Part shown: one piece after another, positions 14,505-17,568 of the stretch
How the letters are laid out: each line of letters begins with the position of its first letter
How positions within the stretch are numbered: the stretch's first letter is position 1
Assembly (NCBI GenBank): GCA_020059425.1
Contig: JAGVCD010000336.1
Location: 1-17,568 of the forward strand
Direction of reading: 5' to 3'
DNA: 17,568 bases
Origin: Chamaesiphon sp.
GTDB taxonomy: Bacteria > Cyanobacteriota > Cyanobacteriia > Cyanobacteriales > Chamaesiphonaceae
Notes under the pieces: generated by a model
What the model was told of the DNA's origin: nothing
The model's input: the letters and a program-made list of their open reading frames with translations, nothing else
Databases searched by the model: none
Program-made: the position numbers and the translations under genes

Positions 14505-15689
14505 TTAAGCTTGGCTAGGATCAACAGGACTAGATAACAGCCGAGGAATCAGCTCTTGCAACTTATCGGCAAAATCACCTTGCTCACTAGCCGTCATTGG
14601 CTTGGTCACAAATTCACAACTACTCCACTTCGCTCGCCACCTATTAGATAATTTTTGTTCACCGGTTAAGATAGCGATCGGGATATTGGCGATCGCTGGC
14701 GTAGATCTAATTTGTTTCACCAAATCAAAACCACAAATTACCGGCATATTGATATCAATGAAAATAGCTGCTGGCCGATACTTGCGAATCATTGACATCG
14801 AATCAGCAGCATCTTGACAAGGCAGTACTTTGTACTGCGTAGATTTTAACCAATGCTTAAACTGAGTCAACATTAGGGATGAATCATCAATCACCATCAC
14901 TGTAACCGTCTTGGCTGGCTGCGCTTGAGTCAGGGTGATCACACCAGCCTGAATTAAATTGGCAAACATCTGTGCCACATCAATATGGTCTTTAGCTAAT
15001 CTCCGAGCAACTTGATTAATGTTTTCTCCAGATTGAACCAACTTCACAATCTTTTCTTGTTGTCCAATCGTAAAGGATTGAAACTGACTGGAATTGGTTC
15101 TCAAAGTAGGAACCAGACCCAAGGAAGGGACATACCGTCGAATGGTATGCCATTGAGACTGTCTGGCTTTGCTTAGTTCTAGAATGTTATTGATATCCAG
15201 CCCATCTAAATTTAGGGGCTTAACCAGGTGGGGGTCAAAAATGAATTCAGCCTTTCCAGAACTGAATCTAGAGTATTGATCAAAATCACTCATGATTTTA
15301 GTTTGGAGAAACTGACTGAGTTGAGCATCAGTCACCATCTGATTCTGTTTGAGTTGCTCAATCAAATATAAGGGATTGTATGCTTCCTGCTGGGATAATT
15401 CCTTAAAAGTTTTCAGCCGATCTTGAAATTCTTTGTGCATTAAATGCCTACTATAGCGCCGTATGATTTTGAGAACGGCAGCTGATGACCAGACACTACT
15501 ACCAGAGTGAATTACTTTGCCGTGGTCTACTCCCACATACCAGTAGAAAGGTGTCTCCCGCTCAGCTAATTTGTCGAATTGAAAACGCCAATTACCAATT
15601 TGATCCTGACGTACATGGTCAGCAAGTTGTGCTGGCAGTTCACCAAGCTGGAATGAAAATTGGCTTTCTGTAGTAATTAATCCAGTCAT
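14505..15689 (-). CDS. PatA-type (PATAN-REC) response regulator (PixG/PilG type)
   Basis: This is the first gene of the chemosensory operon. I take ATG at 15689 (394 residues) as the start; a TTG at 15716 would add nine residues, and neither has a ribosome binding site. Residues about 1-180 form the PATAN/DUF4388-like region of cyanobacterial PatA proteins (IGNWRFQFD, FYWYVGVDHGKVIHSG, LLYLIEQL-type helices). Residues about 185-255 are a helical link with a winged-helix look (QQEKIVKLVQSGENINQVARRL). The C-terminal receiver (about 262-382) has Asp268-Asp269, phospho-site Asp312 in FIDINMP, Thr342 and Lys363. In Synechocystis the equivalents PixG and PilG act with type IV pili to set movement; PATAN proteins are thought to contact partner proteins such as the pilus ATPase, which is an inference here. 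A Cys replaces the Asp of the usual MPxxDG motif (MPVICG). Confidence 0.88.
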   Translation of the reverse strand: MTGLITTESQFSFQLGELPAQLADHVRQDQIGNWRFQFDKLAERETPFYWYVGVDHGKVIHSGSSVWSSAAVLKIIRRYSRHLMHKEFQDRLKTFKELSQQEAYNPLYLIEQLKQNQMVTDAQLSQFLQTKIMSDFDQYSRFSSGKAEFIFDPHLVKPLNLDGLDINNILELSKARQSQWHTIRRYVPSLGLVPTLRTNSSQFQSFTIGQQEKIVKLVQSGENINQVARRLAKDHIDVAQMFANLIQAGVITLTQAQPAKTVTVMVIDDSSLMLTQFKHWLKSTQYKVLPCQDAADSMSMIRKYRPAAIFIDINMPVICGFDLVKQIRSTPAIANIPIAILTGEQKLSNRWRAKWSSCEFVTKPMTASEQGDFADKLQELIPRLLSSPVDPSQA

Positions 15690-15766
15690 GCTAGTTAATA
15701 CGGAATTCTCTATCAATCTAGCATTCGGCTGAGCTTTTGAGGATCACCGCTGGGCAGATTGATTGA

Positions 15767-15796
15767 TGTATATCAGCAGAATGTCGCTACTGACAA
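15767..15796 (-). promoter_or_regulatory. Candidate promoter of the chemosensory operon
   Basis: Read on the minus strand, TTGTCA (15791-15796) is followed after 18 bp by TATACA (15767-15772), with TG two bases before the -10 (extended -10 form). Transcription would start near 15760, about 45-70 nt upstream of the two possible starts of the first gene. The hexamers are good but not perfect. Confidence 0.4.
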
Positions 15797-15964
15797 ATTA
15801 GCAAGAAGGTGCCTTTAAACTCGTTACTGACTGCTACAAATAAATGGGTTTATTTTATCTAAATATCACAGTATCGAGTCTAGACAACGATTCTACTATT
15901 AGCTCCACCATACAATCATTCTACATTGCTTATGGGTTCAACACTCTTTTAGCTTAAATCCATT

Positions 15965-16066
15965 ATGGAAGCTCTCCGCATATTTACGGTACCTCTGGAC
16001 AGAAATATTTTTTTTCTTCCGAATAAATTTATTACGCTGCTACAAGTTATTTTAAGAGGTAAGTGA
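15965..16066 (+). CDS. Doubtful 33-residue open reading frame
   Basis: An ATG at 15965 opens 33 codons ending in TGA at 16064-16066. The peptide has a moderately hydrophobic core (NIFFLPNKFITLLQVIL) and basic ends. There is no ribosome binding site, and I do not recognise it as any small photosystem or cytochrome subunit. It lies in AT-rich intergenic DNA, where such a frame can arise by chance. It is listed because small membrane peptides are common in cyanobacteria and would be missed otherwise. Confidence 0.15.
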   Translation: MEALRIFTVPLDRNIFFLPNKFITLLQVILRGK

Positions 16067-16077
16067 TAAACAAAGAG

Positions 16078-16108
16078 TTGAAAAAAGTGCGATATTTTTT
16101 GCTATGGT
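16078..16108 (+). promoter_or_regulatory. Candidate promoter ahead of the structured leader of gpmI
   Basis: TTGAAA (16078-16083) and TATGGT (16103-16108) are separated by 19 bp, and TG precedes the -10 by one base (extended -10). A start near 16115 would give a 5' leader of about 180 nt before gpmI. The spacing is slightly long. The -10 overlaps one arm of a possible outer RNA stem, so this promoter and that stem cannot both be right. Confidence 0.33.
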
Positions 16109-16130
16109 AGTTGGGTTCTAGAAAGGGCAT

Positions 16131-16256
16131 GGGCGAACACCTTAGAATCTAAATTGTTGCTGATCTGGAAGCGGATGCAGAACAATAGACTATGTATCTA
16201 AGACAGCAAGCCCCAGCTATCTTCATCGTAATGGTGAAGACTGTCCGGACGGCTTC
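16131..16256 (+). ncRNA. Candidate structured RNA leader or small RNA upstream of gpmI
   Basis: Several complementary segments nest here. ATTGTT (16153-16158), then CTG and ATC pair with GAT, CAG and AACAAT (16174-16186) with single-base bulges and an 8-nt loop. Around this, CTTAGA (16141-16146) pairs with TCTAAG (16197-16202), and GGGC (16131-16134) with GCCC (16210-16213). Immediately downstream CTTCATC (16221-16227) pairs with GGTGAAG (16233-16239) around a 5-nt loop, but the GAAG of that arm could instead pair with CTTC (16253-16256), which encloses the palindrome GTCCGGAC (16243-16250). Competing stems are a mark of leaders that switch. I do not match it to a known riboswitch, and it lacks the signature motifs of 6S, SRP or tmRNA. 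The pairing is read by eye and no energy was calculated. Confidence 0.35.
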
Positions 16257-16296
16257 AGCATACTTATCATCAATTTTAAAAAGGTAGTTAGAGATT

Positions 16297-17568
16297 ATGA
16301 CACAAGCACCGATGGCTCCAGTGGTGCTAGTTATTTTAGATGGCTGGGGTTACCGTCCGGAAGAGGCCGGTAATGCCGTTAGCACTGCCCAAACTCCTGT
16401 GATAGATAGTTTGTGGCAGGTTTACCCTCATACGTTAATTAGTACTTCCGGGCGATCGGTTGGTTTGCCGGACGGTCAAATGGGAAATTCAGAAGTTGGC
16501 CATATCAATATTGGAGCTGGCCGGATTGTCCCGCAGGAGTTAGTGCGTATTTCGGATGCGGTGTCGGACCAATCTCTGCTCCAAAATCCAGCGTTGTTGC
16601 AAGTTTGTACAGAAGTGAAGCAACGTCAAGGTCGTTTGCATTTGGTCGGACTGTGCTCCGAAGGGGGAGTGCATTCCCACCTCAGCCACTTATTTGGTCT
16701 AATTGACCTAGCGAAAGAAGCCGGATTTACCGAAGTTTGCATTCACGCTATCACCGACGGTCGGGATACTAAGCCCAAAGATGGCTTGCTCGCTTTGCAA
16801 AAATTACAAGATTATTTAGACCGATCAGGTGTCGGCAAAATTGTGACGGTCAGTGGTCGTTACTACGCCATGGACCGAGATAATCGCTGGGATCGAGTGC
16901 AAGCCGCTTACACAGTCATGACTAGTAATGATGGCATTGTTGGTCAGACGATCCCCGATTTTTTGGCGGCTTCCTACGCAGAGGGCATCACCGACGAGTT
17001 TATTCCCCCGACGCGGTTTGCGGCAGGAGAGGTAGCAGCTGGGGATGGGATGATCTTTTTCAACTTCCGACCGGATCGTTCTAGACAATTGACTCATGCT
17101 TTGGTGAATCCAGAATTTGCGGGTTTCGATCGATCTTTTATTACTCCTTTGAGCTTTGCCACTTTTACTCAGTACGATCAGGAACTACCAGTTTTAGTAG
17201 CTTTTGAACCCAGTACTCCGACCAATATTTTGGGCGAAATAATTTCTCGCCAAGGCTGGAAACAGTTTCGGACAGCAGAAACCGAAAAATATGCCCATGT
17301 CACCTATTTCTTTAATGGGGGTGAAGAGCAAGAATTTCCGGGAGAAGTTCGACAGATGATTCCTAGCCCGATGGTAATGACCTATGATCAATCGCCAGCG
17401 ATGTCGGCAGCTGCCGTTACCGATTCGGTGTTGGCCGCTTTAAGCAGCCAGGAATATGCCATGATCGTGGTTAATTATGCCAATCCTGATATGGTTGGTC
17501 ATACCGGCAAAATGGCGCAGACTGTGCAAGCTGTCGAAGTTGTCGATCGATGTTTAGGAAGGTTATTA
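16297..17568 (+). CDS. gpmI: 2,3-bisphosphoglycerate-independent phosphoglycerate mutase, 3' end beyond the window
   Basis: The enzyme interconverts 3-phosphoglycerate and 2-phosphoglycerate in glycolysis and is cytosolic and manganese-dependent. The open frame runs from ATG at 16297 to the window edge, giving 424 codons of an expected 510-535. Clear family motifs in order: metal ligand Asp15 in LDGWG, the catalytic Ser65 in GNSEVGH, GGVHSHLSH, TDGRDTKP, GRYYAMDRDNRWDR, FNFRPDRSRQL, YAHVTYFFNGG and NPDMVGHTG. The final metal-binding His region lies outside the window. No frame break is seen. The ribosome binding site is weak (GAGA 16291-16294, or AAGG 16281-16284 at a long distance). It is transcribed away from the chemosensory operon and is preceded by a long, possibly structured leader. 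Confidence 0.96.
   Translation, partial: MTQAPMAPVVLVILDGWGYRPEEAGNAVSTAQTPVIDSLWQVYPHTLISTSGRSVGLPDGQMGNSEVGHINIGAGRIVPQELVRISDAVSDQSLLQNPALLQVCTEVKQRQGRLHLVGLCSEGGVHSHLSHLFGLIDLAKEAGFTEVCIHAITDGRDTKPKDGLLALQKLQDYLDRSGVGKIVTVSGRYYAMDRDNRWDRVQAAYTVMTSNDGIVGQTIPDFLAASYAEGITDEFIPPTRFAAGEVAAGDGMIFFNFRPDRSRQLTHALVNPEFAGFDRSFITPLSFATFTQYDQELPVLVAFEPSTPTNILGEIISRQGWKQFRTAETEKYAHVTYFFNGGEEQEFPGEVRQMIPSPMVMTYDQSPAMSAAAVTDSVLAALSSQEYAMIVVNYANPDMVGHTGKMAQTVQAVEVVDRCLGRLL

Larger units (their letters stand above)
15690..16296. other. Long intergenic interval between the chemosensory operon and gpmI
   Basis: About 600 bp separate two divergent genes. The left third (15690-15840) holds a candidate promoter for the chemosensory operon. 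The centre (15840-16070) is AT-rich and shows only a 33-codon frame of doubtful meaning. The right third (16078-16260) can form several stable stems and may be an RNA leader or small RNA gene. No tRNA, repeat array or mobile element was seen. Confidence 0.6.

Noticed and set aside
405..14690. Scattered GCGATCGC octamers as a repeat array or mobile element
   Set aside because: They are dispersed HIP1 sites normal for many cyanobacterial genomes, mostly inside coding regions, and do not form an array.
16150..16190. SRP (4.5S) RNA hairpin
   Set aside because: The loop contains GGAAG next to GCTG and GCAG, which recalls the conserved SRP tip, but the invariant GGUCAGGUCCGGAAGGAAGCAG order is not met.
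16129..16201. Very short frames (ATG at 16129 and at 16175, each about eight codons) as leader peptides for gpmI
   Set aside because: Purine-rich sequences precede both, but at only 1-3 nt from the ATG. The residues show no run of a regulatory amino acid. Chance is the simpler explanation.
16825..17391. Minus-strand open frames at 16825-17097 and 17194-17391
   Set aside because: They are antisense to the clearly conserved gpmI coding sequence and their translations look random.

Overview
The window looks like a chromosomal piece of a cyanobacterium. The evidence is the recurrent HIP1 octamer GCGATCGC (about ten copies, for example at 405, 3056, 5722, 10596 and 14682), a FurA whose length and cysteine spacing match the cyanobacterial protein, a Ycf46-type AAA ATPase, a DUF4079 membrane protein, a cytochrome b6-like fragment and a PatA/CheY/CheW/MCP/MCP/CheA cluster in the order of the Synechocystis pix (tax1) locus. 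I see no insertion sequences, tRNA or rRNA genes, CRISPR arrays or phage genes. All identifications come from reading motifs; no database search was run.

Layout. 1-463 (minus): a divergent cytochrome b6-like protein that runs off the left edge, with two clean palindromes upstream. 610-969 (minus): an unrecognised small protein with an acidic tail. 1113-3947 (plus): a DUF4079 four-helix membrane protein, then the DNA-uptake channel ComEC. 4086-4541 (plus): furA. It faces, across only 7 bp, a minus-strand pair of genes: the Ycf46-like AAA ATPase (5065-6561) followed by a membrane-anchored SH3b protein (4549-5019). 6735-15689 (minus): a six-gene chemosensory operon in transcription order PatA-type regulator, CheY, CheW, MCP, MCP, hybrid CheA. 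15690-16296: a long non-coding interval between divergent genes, holding a candidate promoter for the chemosensory operon and a structured RNA candidate upstream of gpmI. 16297-17568 (plus): the first 424 codons of gpmI.

How the genes work together. The chemosensory operon encodes a nearly complete signalling pathway of the kind that controls type IV pilus motility in cyanobacteria. Two paralogous transmembrane receptors with periplasmic sensor domains are expected to act through the CheW adaptor on the CheA-REC kinase, which passes phosphate to the CheY and the PATAN-REC protein. Unlike PixJ1 of Synechocystis, neither receptor has a GAF photoreceptor domain, so the input is probably a periplasmic ligand or physical cue. 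No CheR or CheB is present. ComEC also belongs to pilus-associated natural transformation, but it lies in a different transcription unit.

Most notable points: the cytochrome b6-like protein has Gln in place of one transmembrane haem-ligand His; the furA/SH3b convergence recreates the arrangement known to give antisense furA RNA in Anabaena; the two receptors share a conserved periplasmic module and an atypical signalling tip; and the region upstream of gpmI can form a nested hairpin followed by two mutually exclusive stems.
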